From the NCBI RefSeq assembly GCF_017826695.1, contig NZ_JAFFZW010000005.1:62001-126000 (forward strand): a stretch of DNA of 64,000 nt, read 5' to 3'. Shown one piece after another: positions 54,215 to 63,380 of this stretch (position 1 is the stretch's first letter; each line of letters starts with the position of its first letter). This DNA comes from Pseudomonas alliivorans (lineage in GTDB: Bacteria > Pseudomonadota > Gammaproteobacteria > Pseudomonadales > Pseudomonadaceae). A program made the position numbers and the translations under genes. The notes under the pieces were generated by a model. That model made no database searches. It saw only the letters and a program-made list of their open reading frames with translations, and was not told the DNA's origin.

Positions 54215-55591
54215 CTATTCGGCATAACCGGTGTTGCCCTGCCGATACCCGGCGCCTGCATGCTGCGGCGGCAGGCGGTCGGTGCCTTGGGGAAACAGTT
54301 TCCTGCGCAGGCTGCCGTCTTCATAAGCGGTCTTGTACGACCCGCGACGTTGCAGCTCGGGGATGACCAGATCGATGAAATCCTCATAGCTTTCCGGGGT
54401 AACGATGCGGGTCAGGTTGAAGCCGTCCAGACCGGTTTCGGCGATCCACGATTCCAGCTCGTCGGCGACCTGATCAGGCGAGCCTATGACCGTGATGTAG
54501 CGGCCACCCAGCGCGTGCTGGTCGAGCAGTTTCTGGCGGGTCCAGTCGTTGTTCTTCAGGTTTTTGGTCGCCGACTGAATGGCGTTGTTCTTCACATACT
54601 GGATCGGCTCGTCCAGTTCGTACTGCGCAAAATCGATCCCGGTGGACGCTGCGAAGTGGGCAACGCCCGCCTCGGCGCTGGCATGGCGACGGTACTCGGC
54701 GTGCTTTTCCTGCGCCAATGCCTCGGTCGCGGCAACAATCACGTTCAGCCCCATGAACACTTTGATGTCGTCCGGGTTGCGCCCGGCCTGCACGGCGCTG
54801 GCACGCACCTTGTCCACCTGCTCGCGGGTCGAGGCCTTGTTCTGGCCGCTGATGAACACGCACTCGGCGTTCTCCCCGGCGAACTGCAAACCCCGCTCCG
54901 AACTGCCGGCCTGAAACAGCACCGGCGTGCGCTGTGGCGAAGGTTCACAGAGGTGATAACCCTCTACCTGATAAAACTCGCCCTGGTGCCATACCTTGTG
55001 AACCTTGCCCGGCTGGGCATAGACGCGCTGTTCGCGATCATTGATGACTGCATCGTCCTCCCAACTGCCTTCCCAGAGTTTGTACAACACCTGCAGGTAT
55101 TCATCGGCCTGATCGTAGCGTCGGTCGTGCTCGACCTGCTCGTTCAGGCCCATGGCACGTGCGGCGCTGTCGAGATAGCCGGTGACAATATTCCAGCCGA
55201 CCCGGCCACGGCTCAGGTGATCGAGCGTCGACATACGACGGGCAAACAGGTACGGCGCATCGTAGGTCAGGTTGGCGGTCAGGCCGAAACCCAGATGCTT
55301 CGTGACGCCCGCCATGGCTGAAACCAGCAGCAGCGGGTCGTTGACCGGCAACTGAATCGCCTCCTTGAGCGTGACGTCCACCGAGTTCTGGTAGATGTCA
55401 TACACCCCCACGATGTCAGCAATGAACAGCCCGTCGAACAGGCCGCGCTCCAGCAACTTCGCCAGATCGGTCCAGTATTCCAGGCTGTTGAACTGCGTGG
55501 ACGTGTCACGCGGGTGGGTCCACAAGCCGTGATTGATATGCCCGATGCAGTTCATGTTGAAGGCGTTGAGCAGGATCTTCTTGCGCGCCAT
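54215..55591 (-). CDS. NtaA/SnaA/DszA-type flavin-dependent monooxygenase
   Basis: A 458-residue bacterial luciferase-like monooxygenase of the NtaA/SnaA/DszA branch. The N-terminus is LNAFNMNCIGHINHGLWTHP, and WNIVTGYLDSAARAMG and FQAGSSERGLQFAGENAECVF are branch blocks. It needs reduced FMN from a separate reductase. Relatives oxidise nitrilotriacetate, dibenzothiophene sulfone or dimethyl sulfide. In this operon with SfnB proteins and metQNI, an organosulfur substrate is likely. Its ATG overlaps the upstream stop (TGATG). Confidence 0.88.
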   Translation of the reverse strand: MARKKILLNAFNMNCIGHINHGLWTHPRDTSTQFNSLEYWTDLAKLLERGLFDGLFIADIVGVYDIYQNSVDVTLKEAIQLPVNDPLLLVSAMAGVTKHLGFGLTANLTYDAPYLFARRMSTLDHLSRGRVGWNIVTGYLDSAARAMGLNEQVEHDRRYDQADEYLQVLYKLWEGSWEDDAVINDREQRVYAQPGKVHKVWHQGEFYQVEGYHLCEPSPQRTPVLFQAGSSERGLQFAGENAECVFISGQNKASTREQVDKVRASAVQAGRNPDDIKVFMGLNVIVAATEALAQEKHAEYRRHASAEAGVAHFAASTGIDFAQYELDEPIQYVKNNAIQSATKNLKNNDWTRQKLLDQHALGGRYITVIGSPDQVADELESWIAETGLDGFNLTRIVTPESYEDFIDLVIPELQRRGSYKTAYEDGSLRRKLFPQGTDRLPPQHAGAGYRQGNTGYAE

Positions 55592-56796
55592 CAGATCGTC
55601 CCTCGCAACGGAGGGTGGGTGTCATTGAGGTAGTAATTGCCGATGGCGTGAAATTTCCAGCGCACCGGGTCGTGCAGCGTGTGCACCCGAGCGTTGCGCC
55701 AGTGGCGATCCAGGCCGTGCTCGGCGAGCGTCGACTGACTGCCGGCAAGTTCGAACAGCGTGCTGCCCGCCGCCAGGGAAATCTCGGTGCTGATGGCGCG
55801 TGCTTCGGCCACCGCGATGGAGGCGGCGGCCACGGTGTCGGCGTTGCTGTCGGCCTGGGCGATGTCCAGGTATTCACCCGCGCGCTCGAGCAATGCCTCG
55901 GCCGCGTGCAGACGAATGCTCAGCCTGCCGAAGCTGTGCAGCGTCAACGGGTCGTCCACGGCCTTGTCGATGCCTGAGTCGATCCATGGCCGGGTACGTG
56001 TGCGGACGAAGGTCAGCGCATCCTCGAAGGCTGCGCGGGCGATGCCGGTGTCGATGGCCGCGTGAAGAATCTGCGCCAGCGGACCCAGCGTGGTCGGTCG
56101 CTCGAAAGCGCTCTGGAAGGGCACCACATCGTCTGGATCGACGTAAACGTTGTTGAACACCACCGAGCCGCTGCCTGTGGTGCGCTGGCCGAAGCCGCTC
56201 CAGTCGTCGATGACGGTCAGACCTGCGCTGTCATGCGGCACGAACGCCAGTTGCTGAATGCCGTTGTCGTCGATCACCGAGGTCGGAATGCGCTGTGCGT
56301 AAAGCGCGCCGGTGGCGTAGAACTTGCGGCCGTTGATGCGATAGCCGTTACCCTCCTGCTTCAGGCGTGTGGTGCGGTCGTGGGCGGTTTTGGTGCCCAG
56401 TTCGGCCAGCGCGTTCCCGAAGCGCTGACCTGCCAGTGCTTCGGCGTACAAGCGTTTCTGCTGCTGCGGGCTGCCGTTCACGCGCAACACTTCAAGGGCA
56501 TAGAAATGGTTTTGCGGAATCTGTCCCAGTGAACCATCGGCTTCGGAGATCAGCGCGATGACCCTGGCCAGGGTCACCGATGACACACCCGCACCGCCGA
56601 AGGCCTTTGGCACGCTGATGCCCCAGAGTCCGGACTGACTGAACAGCTCCAGTTCGGCATGTGGCAAGCGTCGCTCGCGGTCGCGTACGGCGCTTTCGGT
56701 CTTGAAGTGGTTGGCCAGTTCGCGGGCGATGTGCAGAGCCTGGACGTCACTGGTGATCAGCGCTGCGTGGTCGCGCGCCTGTGGATTGAAACTCAT
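55591..56796 (-). CDS. SfnB-family acyl-CoA dehydrogenase-like oxidoreductase 2
   Basis: A 401-residue protein of the acyl-CoA dehydrogenase superfamily, SfnB sulfur-acquisition branch. It has the flavin-binding mid-domain (NGRKFYATGALYAQRIP, GFGQRTTGSGSVVFNNV) and a helical C-terminal domain ending WRNARVHTLHDPVRWKFHAIG. Relatives use FMNH2 to release sulfite from sulfones or help desulfonation under sulfur starvation. It is a clear paralogue of the upstream gene, and the two share the block ARVHTLHDPVRWK. Confidence 0.87.
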   Translation of the reverse strand: MSFNPQARDHAALITSDVQALHIARELANHFKTESAVRDRERRLPHAELELFSQSGLWGISVPKAFGGAGVSSVTLARVIALISEADGSLGQIPQNHFYALEVLRVNGSPQQQKRLYAEALAGQRFGNALAELGTKTAHDRTTRLKQEGNGYRINGRKFYATGALYAQRIPTSVIDDNGIQQLAFVPHDSAGLTVIDDWSGFGQRTTGSGSVVFNNVYVDPDDVVPFQSAFERPTTLGPLAQILHAAIDTGIARAAFEDALTFVRTRTRPWIDSGIDKAVDDPLTLHSFGRLSIRLHAAEALLERAGEYLDIAQADSNADTVAAASIAVAEARAISTEISLAAGSTLFELAGSQSTLAEHGLDRHWRNARVHTLHDPVRWKFHAIGNYYLNDTHPPLRGTI

Positions 56797-56821
56797 GAAA
56801 GGTGTGCTCCAGTGGTCTGGT

Positions 56822-58087
56822 TCAGATCCAGGAATGGCGGGCGGGCAGGGTGCCGTTCAAATGCCAGGTACCGACGGCGTGGTATTTCCAGCGCACCGGG
56901 TCGTGAAGGGTGTGGACCCGAGCGTTTCGCCAGTGCCGGTCAAGATTGAATTCGGCGAGGGTGGCGCGACTGCCGGCCAGCTCGAACAGTTTTTCACTGG
57001 CGAGCAACGAGATTTCGGTGGTCAACACTTTTGCGCGCGCGACGGCGATGGAGGCGCGGGCGGCCGACTGTTCGTCGACAGGCGCTTCACTGACGTCATC
57101 CAGCACCTGAGCGGCCTTGCGCAGCAGCGCCTCGGCGGCGTGCAGGTCGAGTTTCAGTTTGCCGATGTCGGCGATCACGTAAAGGTCATCGCTGGCGCGC
57201 TCGACCTTGGCGTCGATCCACGGCCGGGAACGATCCCTGACAAAGGCGATGGCGTCGTCGATGGCACCGCGTGCGATGCCCGCATCAATGGCGGCCTGAA
57301 TCAGTTGGGAGACCGCCCCCTGAATGTTGGGTGTCAACGACAGACGCCAGTTGGCAACCACGTGGCCGGCCTCGACCGGTACGTTGTCCAGCAGTACCGT
57401 GCCACTGGCAGTGGTGCGTTGGCCAAAGCCCGACCAGTCATCGACGATGCGCAGCCCCGGCGAGCCGCGTTTGACGAAGGCCATGACCTGGCGGCCTTCC
57501 TCGTCCAGCGCCTTGACCGCGACCCAGTGCGCGAACAGCGCGCCGGTGGAGTAGAACTTCTGCCCGCTGATCACGAAATGATCACCGTGAGGGGTGATCC
57601 GCGCCTTGAGGTCCAGGGTATTTTTGGTTCCACGCTCCGGCCCTGCATTGCCGATGCGCCAACCGTCCAGCACGCTTTGGAACAGTACTTTTTTCTGCTG
57701 CTCGGTGGCGGCGCCCTGCAGCAGGTTGAGGATGCCGAACTGGTTCTGCGGGATTTGCCCGAGTGCCGGATCGGCAGTGGAGATAATCCTGAATACTTCG
57801 GCAATCGTCACGAAGGAAACTTGCGGACCGCCGTAGATGCGCGGGATGGAAATGCTGCCCAGCCCGCTGCGAGTGAACTGCTCGATTTCAGGCCAGGGCA
57901 ACAGACGTTCCTGATCGCGCCTGGCGGCCTGCACGCGAGCCGCCGCAGCCAGTTCATGGGCTGCTGCAATGGCGTCTGCGTCGTTTCGCAGCACGTTGGC
58001 AGGCGACAGGTGAGGGGCGACGTCGGGCTCTTGTGGAGCCTTGATCGCCCTGGTGTTATCCACAGGGTTGGTTGTGAAAGTGACCAT
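56822..58087 (-). CDS. sfnB: SfnB-family acyl-CoA dehydrogenase-like oxidoreductase 1
   Basis: A 421-residue protein of the same SfnB branch, first gene of a minus-strand sulfur operon (two SfnB proteins, monooxygenase, and probably metQNI). SISIPRIYGGPQVSFVTIAEV and SGQKFYSTGALFAHWVA are family blocks. It is ~20 residues longer at the N-terminus than its paralogue. The ATG at 58087 has GAGG six bases upstream; the frame is open to 58135. The sulfur-unit element lies at 58192-58206. Confidence 0.87.
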   Translation of the reverse strand: MVTFTTNPVDNTRAIKAPQEPDVAPHLSPANVLRNDADAIAAAHELAAAARVQAARRDQERLLPWPEIEQFTRSGLGSISIPRIYGGPQVSFVTIAEVFRIISTADPALGQIPQNQFGILNLLQGAATEQQKKVLFQSVLDGWRIGNAGPERGTKNTLDLKARITPHGDHFVISGQKFYSTGALFAHWVAVKALDEEGRQVMAFVKRGSPGLRIVDDWSGFGQRTTASGTVLLDNVPVEAGHVVANWRLSLTPNIQGAVSQLIQAAIDAGIARGAIDDAIAFVRDRSRPWIDAKVERASDDLYVIADIGKLKLDLHAAEALLRKAAQVLDDVSEAPVDEQSAARASIAVARAKVLTTEISLLASEKLFELAGSRATLAEFNLDRHWRNARVHTLHDPVRWKYHAVGTWHLNGTLPARHSWI

Positions 58088-58450
58088 CGAAACCTCGTAG
58101 CGGTAGGCCGCAAGCGCTGCGGCTGAAAACATCACGATGTCCGGTGGTCCGGTGTATATACCCTAAGCGTGTATTAAATTTTTTAAAACGTTCTTTTTGG
58201 AATAAGCATAGATTGGCAGTGAGCGGTCGCAGGCTCAGGCCTGTCGTCATTCAAATAAGCACTGTCGTCGCTTATGTGTTCGAAATGATTTATGCACGGC
58301 TCAGGGGGCATCAGCACCGCTTGAGCGATAAGTCTGAATTAATGGAGTCGGTGTTAATTAATTATATTAAGTGGTGGCACGCCAATCGCGCTGCGATGAT
58401 TGATTAATGAGTTCCTTTCGTTGCGTCAGGTTTACCGGCAGGCTGTCCGG
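58088..58450. promoter_or_regulatory. Divergent-looking gap upstream of the sfnB operon
   Basis: This AT-rich 363-base gap holds the element TCTTTTTGGAATAAG at 58192-58206, about 105 bases before sfnB. An 87-codon open frame on the plus strand (58144-58407) overlaps this element and has no family resemblance, so I do not call it. The rest shows nothing clear. Confidence 0.45.
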
Positions 58451-59179
58451 TTATTGCGGCAACCTGACATTCAATGCCGGGATTTTTATTTCACGTGGCG
58501 GTGCCCACAGCGAGTTGTTCCCGACTCTGTCGATGATGCAATACGTCACCTCAAGTTGCTGTTCACCGGCCTCCATGATCAGGTCCGCAGGCACGACCAG
58601 ATCGATGGGTTCGCCGATATCTTCCTGCGTAAGGGGCGGCAGGTCCATACGCAGATCCCCCAGGCGGACCGTGATCTCGTCGTGTGCCGCCATGTTCAGG
58701 TAGGGCTCGATGGCCATCGGCAACCCGCCATCCAGATGTCGCTGGGTGAGGCCGCGACGCAGTACTGAAGGGGCTACGTAAAGCGGCGCCAGCCCCTGAT
58801 TCTCTTCAGTGTTGGGGCTGAGCAGGCGTCCGCCGGGCGGGTTGAGCTTGACCCACAGCTTGCGGCAGGTCGATGTAATCGGTGTTCCACCCACTTTCAT
58901 GACTCGGTAGTAAGTACGTGCCTTGCCGTTCTGTAGAAAGCTTTCTGGCACGCGTAGGACGATAGCGGTCCCGGTGTCGGACGCCGTTAGAATTTTCGAC
59001 GCAACGTAACAGCCGTCCCAGAACAGCTCTATCAGATCGCCTTCATCCATGCCGTCATACGGATCGATGTGGACCGTCAGGCTGGAGGCTGTCCTGACAC
59101 CGATGCCATGTCGGCAGGCCTGCGGAACAGAAGGGGCTGACAGCTTTACGAGGCTGTTTTTGCACAAGGTCTGGTTCAT
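58451..59179 (-). CDS. Hypothetical protein with two repeated beta-rich domains
   Basis: A 242-residue protein with no recognised family. Two halves align by eye. HIDPYDGMDEGDLIELFWDG aligns with AIEPYLNMAAHDEITVRLGD, and VLRVPESFLQNGKARTYYRV aligns with LVVPADLIMEAGEQQLEVTY. The pattern resembles tandem Ig-like or beta-sandwich modules. No signal peptide is visible. The ATG at 59179 has AGGAG eight bases upstream; a start at 59233 is possible but has no such site. It is flanked by long AT-rich gaps, a hint of recent gain. Confidence 0.65.
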   Translation of the reverse strand: MNQTLCKNSLVKLSAPSVPQACRHGIGVRTASSLTVHIDPYDGMDEGDLIELFWDGCYVASKILTASDTGTAIVLRVPESFLQNGKARTYYRVMKVGGTPITSTCRKLWVKLNPPGGRLLSPNTEENQGLAPLYVAPSVLRRGLTQRHLDGGLPMAIEPYLNMAAHDEITVRLGDLRMDLPPLTQEDIGEPIDLVVPADLIMEAGEQQLEVTYCIIDRVGNNSLWAPPREIKIPALNVRLPQ

Positions 59180-59700
59180 GTCGGGTACTCCTGAAAACAA
59201 GGATTCAAGTAAAAAATCGTCACGACTTTTCATGTTTGGCTAAAATGATGTTCAAAACAGGCGGATTGATAAGTACCGCAAATTTCCAAGGTGTGGCAAA
59301 CATTACAAAGTGTCGAAATTGGCGGCTTGAAGTTTGTAGTGTTATCAATGGCCTGTTTCAGGCGAGCTAATTAGCTTTGCGTGTTCATGTCAATATACGG
59401 CCACTGTCAAGTAGGTCTTTTCTGAAAAATTAGATGCTTCCTACAAGCAATATTTGGAACTGTTTACTTGGCGAACATCAACTGTCCTACTACAAAAAAA
59501 TTTGATTAAGAATGCCGGGGTCGGCCTGAAATTTTCTTGCAGGGTGGGGGCATGAAGGATTGGCGGCTGGCAGAAAAGGCCCGTATCAATGTGACAGAAC
59601 GTCGTTTGGACAAATTCAAAATCTGAATGGGTTTTCGAGGGCAGATGGTTCGAGTCAATGAAGATATTGATCAATGATTTTTTTTTGAAATGTAAAACGC
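59180..59700. other. AT-rich gap without a recognised gene
   Basis: About 520 bases, clearly richer in A and T than the surroundings. A 90-codon minus-strand frame (59441-59713) runs into the terminator stem and has no ribosome site or family resemblance, so it is not called. The promoter of the two-domain hypothetical gene should lie at the left edge. Confidence 0.5.
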
Positions 59701-59732
59701 AAAAAGGCAGCACGTGTGAGGTGCTGCCTTTG
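59701..59732 (-). terminator. Terminator of the cystine importer operon
   Basis: AAAGGCAGCAC and GTGCTGCCTTT form an 11-bp stem around GTGTGAG. On the minus strand it is followed by a T-rich tail, directly after the ATPase gene. Confidence 0.88.
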
Positions 59733-59749
59733 GGAAGAGCGCTGTAGGA

Positions 59750-60493
59750 TCAGGCCCTTGTGCGCTCCAGAAATTGCCTCGTACGCTCCTGCGTCGGGTT
59801 GGCAAAAAGCGCTTTTGCGTCGCCCTGTTCGACGATCACACCTTTGTCGATGAAGATCACCCGGTTGGCGACATCACGCGCAAAACTCATCTCGTGAGTG
59901 ACGATCACCATGGTGCGCTTTTCTTCGGCCAGGGCGCGGATGGTGGTCAGCACTTCACCCACCAGTTCCGGGTCCAGCGCCGAGGTCGGCTCGTCGAACA
60001 GAATCACTTGCGGTTCCATCGCCAGCGCACGGGCAATCGCCACGCGCTGTTGCTGGCCGCCTGAGAGTCTGCGGGGGTAGGCATCTTCCTTGCCTGCCAG
60101 GCCGACCTTGGCCAATAGCTTTCTGCCCAGCGCCAGCGCGCTTTCACGCTCAACCTTCTTGACCACCACCGGGCCTTCAATGACGTTCTCCAGCGCGGTG
60201 CGGTGTGGAAACAGATTGAAGTTCTGGAACACGAACCCGACCTGCTGGCGCAGCTGGCGGATGAGGCCCTGCTGCTGGCTGACGGGACGGCTGCCATCGA
60301 TGGTGATGTCTGCGACAGTGATACTGCCGCTGGTTGGTGTCTCCAGCAGATTCAGGCAACGCAGCAAGGTGGTCTTGCCCGAGCCGCTAGGCCCGATGAT
60401 GGCCACGACTTCGCCGGCTTCGACACGCAGGTCGATGCCCTTGAGCACCTGATTGCCCTTGAATTCCTTGGTGAGTTTTTCAACCACGATCAT
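59750..60493 (-). CDS. tcyN: Cystine-type amino acid ABC transporter ATP-binding protein
   Basis: A 247-residue polar-amino-acid ATPase. It has Walker A GPSGSGKTTLLRCLN, signature LSGGQQQRVAIARAL, Walker B VILFDEPTSALDPELV and switch IVTHEMSFARD. It is the third gene of a binding protein-permease-ATPase unit next to D-cysteine desulfhydrase, the TcyJLN/YecSC layout for L-cystine. Three bases separate it from the permease gene. Confidence 0.88.
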   Translation of the reverse strand: MIVVEKLTKEFKGNQVLKGIDLRVEAGEVVAIIGPSGSGKTTLLRCLNLLETPTSGSITVADITIDGSRPVSQQQGLIRQLRQQVGFVFQNFNLFPHRTALENVIEGPVVVKKVERESALALGRKLLAKVGLAGKEDAYPRRLSGGQQQRVAIARALAMEPQVILFDEPTSALDPELVGEVLTTIRALAEEKRTMVIVTHEMSFARDVANRVIFIDKGVIVEQGDAKALFANPTQERTRQFLERTRA

Positions 60494-60496
60494 GCG

Positions 60497-61165
60497 TCAG
60501 GACTCCAGATCATGCCGGTTGACCCGCGCTTCGAGCTTGTTTTGCAAGTGCGAAAGCACCGTGGCAAGGATCCAGTAGATCAGTGCGGCGGCCAGGTACA
60601 TGGTGAAAATTTCGAAGGTGCGCGCGGTGATCAACTGCGCCTGGCGGAACAGCTCCGGCACCTGGATGGTGGCGGCCAGCGCGGTGTCCTTGACCAGCGA
60701 GATGAAGCTGTTGCCCAGCGGCGGCAAAGCCGTGCGCGCAGCCTGCGGCAGAATGGCCCGGCGCAGGGTCTGCCAGCGGGTCATGCCGATACTGGCGGCC
60801 GCTTCCCACTGTCCACGCTCCACCGCGCCGATGGCCGCACGCAGGATCTCGCAGGCATAGGCACCCATGTTCAGCGAGAAACCGATCAACGCAGCCGTCA
60901 GAGGATCCAGTTCGATGCCCAGTTCCGGCAGGCCGTAATAGATCATGAACAGCTGCACCAGCAGCGGCGTACCGCGGAAGAATGACACGTAGATGCGCGC
61001 AATCCAGCTCAGCAGCTTGAAGCTGGACAGACGCATCAGGGCCAGGCCAAAGCCCAGCACCAGTCCGAAGAACATCCCGCCCAGGCTGAGGATAACGGTG
61101 TAATAAGCGCCCTTGAGCAGAAAGGGCGCGGAGTCCAGCGCGAGCTTAAGGCTCTCTTCGATCAT
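60497..61165 (-). CDS. tcyL: Cystine-type amino acid ABC transporter permease
   Basis: A 222-residue His/Glu/Gln/Arg-type permease with about five hydrophobic segments and the EAA loop GQWEAAASIGMTRWQTLRRAILPQA. It overlaps the binding-protein gene end by four bases. The FRGTPLLVQLFMIYYGLP block is typical of polar-amino-acid permeases. Confidence 0.9.
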   Translation of the reverse strand: MIEESLKLALDSAPFLLKGAYYTVILSLGGMFFGLVLGFGLALMRLSSFKLLSWIARIYVSFFRGTPLLVQLFMIYYGLPELGIELDPLTAALIGFSLNMGAYACEILRAAIGAVERGQWEAAASIGMTRWQTLRRAILPQAARTALPPLGNSFISLVKDTALAATIQVPELFRQAQLITARTFEIFTMYLAAALIYWILATVLSHLQNKLEARVNRHDLES

Positions 61166-61962
61166 TTTGTCACGTCAGCGTTGAAGTACTTTTGCGACAG
61201 CTTGGCCAAGGTGCCGTCGGCACGCAGTTTGTCGATGGCCTTGTTGATGGCCTCGAGCAGTTCCGGCTCGCCCTTGCGCAGTGCGATGCCCGATTCCTGA
61301 CGGGAGAAGGGTTCGCCGGTCACCGCCAGGGTGTCCTTGGTCTTGGCAACCAGTTCCAGTGCGGCCAGGCGATCAACCAGAATCGCGTCGATACGGCCTA
61401 CGCGCAGATCCTGATACTTGGTCGGATCATCGTCATAGGTCTTGACGATGGCGGTCGGCACATTGGCCTTGAGCCATTGCTCATAATTGGTGCCCAGACC
61501 CACGCCGACTTTCTTGCCGCTCAAGTCTTGTGCGGTCTTGATGCTGTCCTTGGTCTTTTCCTTGTTGATCAGCGCCTGAATACCGGAAATGGTGTAGGGC
61601 TCGGAAAAGTCATACTTCTTCTTGCGCTCATCGGAGATGGTGACCTGATTGACCACCACGTCCAGACGTTTGGATTCCAGCGAGGCCAGAATGCCATCCC
61701 ATTTGGTCGGCTGGATCTTCGCCTTGACGCCCAGCTCCTTGGCCAGCGCCTCGGAGAACTCGACTTCAAAGCCGGTCAACTTGCCATTCTCGTCCACGAA
61801 ACTGAACGGCGGATAAGTGCCTTCCAGGCCCACATTCAGGGTGCCGCTATCCTTGATTTTCTGCAGTTGCTCGCCAGCGATGGCGTGTCCAGCAATACCG
61901 GTGCCGAGCATCAGGCTCAGTGCCGAGAAAAGAAACGTGCGACGAATAGCGGAAATGTTCAT
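61162..61962 (-). CDS. tcyJ: Cystine-type substrate-binding protein
   Basis: A 266-residue periplasmic binding protein with signal peptide (ALSLMLGTGIAGHAIAGE). LNVGLEGTYPPFSFVDENGKLTGFEVEFSEAL and VVNQVTISDERKKKYDFS are the family-3 SBP signature blocks, as in FliY/TcyJ. L-cystine is the likely ligand, based on family and on the neighbouring D-cysteine desulfhydrase. Confidence 0.9.
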   Translation of the reverse strand: MNISAIRRTFLFSALSLMLGTGIAGHAIAGEQLQKIKDSGTLNVGLEGTYPPFSFVDENGKLTGFEVEFSEALAKELGVKAKIQPTKWDGILASLESKRLDVVVNQVTISDERKKKYDFSEPYTISGIQALINKEKTKDSIKTAQDLSGKKVGVGLGTNYEQWLKANVPTAIVKTYDDDPTKYQDLRVGRIDAILVDRLAALELVAKTKDTLAVTGEPFSRQESGIALRKGEPELLEAINKAIDKLRADGTLAKLSQKYFNADVTK

Positions 61963-62169
61963 GCGAGCCTCTTGTTTTGTGTGAAGTGTCGGACCGGTTT
62001 CAGGCCTGACGGACGCGTCCGGGTGCTGGGAATTCAGCTTTTTTCAGTGGGTTACGCTACAGGTGGGGGCCTGCCGGGCGCCACTATAAGGCCATCCAGT
62101 TATGAACAAAAATAACTAAAAGGGCGCTTGTCTTTCATTTCGGGCATAACCCGACCCCGGTCCGCAGAA

Positions 62170-63168
62170 TCAGCTGGAAAATACGTCCGGGTAAGCGAAC
62201 AGCGCAGGAGCACCGCCAGTGTGCAGGAAAATCAGCGGCCCATCGTTGAATCGCTGACGTCCGATACCGTCCAGCAACCCTGCCATCGCCTTGCCGGTGT
62301 AAACCGGGTCAAGCAACAGACCTTCGTGACCCGCAACAAGTTTGATCGCCGAGAGCGTGCCGGCATTCGGTTCGCCGTAGCGCGGTGCGAAATACTCGTC
62401 CCACAGCTCGACTTTGAAACACTGCGGCATCGGAATTTCCAGCAACTCTGCAGTACGCTCGGCCAGACCCTGAACCTTGGGGAACTGGGCCTCTTCACTG
62501 CGCGAAACGGTCACGCCAATGACCGGCAGATCCGGCAATTCACTGGCCAGCGCCAGCGCGAGACCGCTGTGGGTCCCGGCGCTGCCAGAGGCCAGAACCA
62601 CGGCAGCGAAGTCGATGCCGGTCTGTTTGATCTGCTCGACCAGTTCCAGCCCGGCGCGGACATAACCCAGCGCGCCGACCGGACTCGAGCCGCCGATAGG
62701 CACGAGATAAGGCTTCTTGCCATTGCTGCGCAGACGAGCCGCCAGTGCGTGCAGTTGTTCGTCGGCGTTATCGAGGTTCTCGACCAGCTCGACCTTGGCG
62801 TCGAATAGCTCCAGCAGCAGACGGTTGCCGTTGTGCAGGTAGTTGCTGTCATCGGTGCCGATGGGATTTTCCAGCAGGGCCACGCAGCCCAGACCCAGAC
62901 GCGCTGCCAGCGCAGCGGTCTGTCGTACATGGTTTGACTGAATGGCACCTGCGGTGATCAGGGTGTCGGCACCCTGCGCCAGCGCGTCGGCCGCCAGGTA
63001 TTCGAGCTTGCGCACCTTGTTGCCGCCCAGCGCCAGTGTCGTGGTGTCATCACGTTTGACGTAGATGTCGCGGCCAGCCCAGATTGACAGGCGATCGAGC
63101 TTTTCAAGGGCGGTGGGCGCGCTGATCAAGTCCAGACGACTGAAGCGGGCAAGCTGATGTTTGATCAT
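62170..63168 (-). CDS. dcyD: D-cysteine desulfhydrase
   Basis: A 332-residue PLP enzyme of the ACC deaminase/D-cysteine desulfhydrase family. The PLP lysine lies in [16 protein letters not shown] (near residue 52), followed by [16 protein letters not shown]; the phosphate loop is [15 protein letters not shown]. It splits D-cysteine to pyruvate, ammonia and sulfide. ACC deaminase is the alternative, but the neighbouring cystine importer favours DcyD. The conserved start [14 protein letters not shown] is used; the open frame reaches 63282. Confidence 0.88.
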   Translation of the reverse strand: MIKHQLARFSRLDLISAPTALEKLDRLSIWAGRDIYVKRDDTTTLALGGNKVRKLEYLAADALAQGADTLITAGAIQSNHVRQTAALAARLGLGCVALLENPIGTDDSNYLHNGNRLLLELFDAKVELVENLDNADEQLHALAARLRSNGKKPYLVPIGGSSPVGALGYVRAGLELVEQIKQTGIDFAAVVLASGSAGTHSGLALALASELPDLPVIGVTVSRSEEAQFPKVQGLAERTAELLEIPMPQCFKVELWDEYFAPRYGEPNAGTLSAIKLVAGHEGLLLDPVYTGKAMAGLLDGIGRQRFNDGPLIFLHTGGAPALFAYPDVFSS

Positions 63169-63380
63169 GGTAATAAGTGAGCCGTGTAGAGAGTCAGCGG
63201 ACTGTAGTCTGCGGACTATAGGCAGACGTTTCCCACACGGCAACCTGTCGGTGTTTATGCTCCGCTCAGCCGATTCGTACAAAAATTGTTATTTTTTCCA
63301 CTTGAATGTTTGCCGTAGAGTGGGCGCAGCAGCGCCCGATAACGTCGGGTCGCCACCGTCATGACCAAGGAGAGTTCAGC

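Noticed and set aside
58144..58407. 87-codon plus-strand frame upstream of the sfnB operon
   Set aside because: It overlaps the AT-rich promoter region of sfnB, has no ribosome-binding site or family resemblance, and its composition fits non-coding DNA.
59441..59713. 90-codon minus-strand frame in the AT-rich gap
   Set aside because: It starts next to the terminator stem of the cystine operon, has no ribosome site and unusual residue composition; probably chance.
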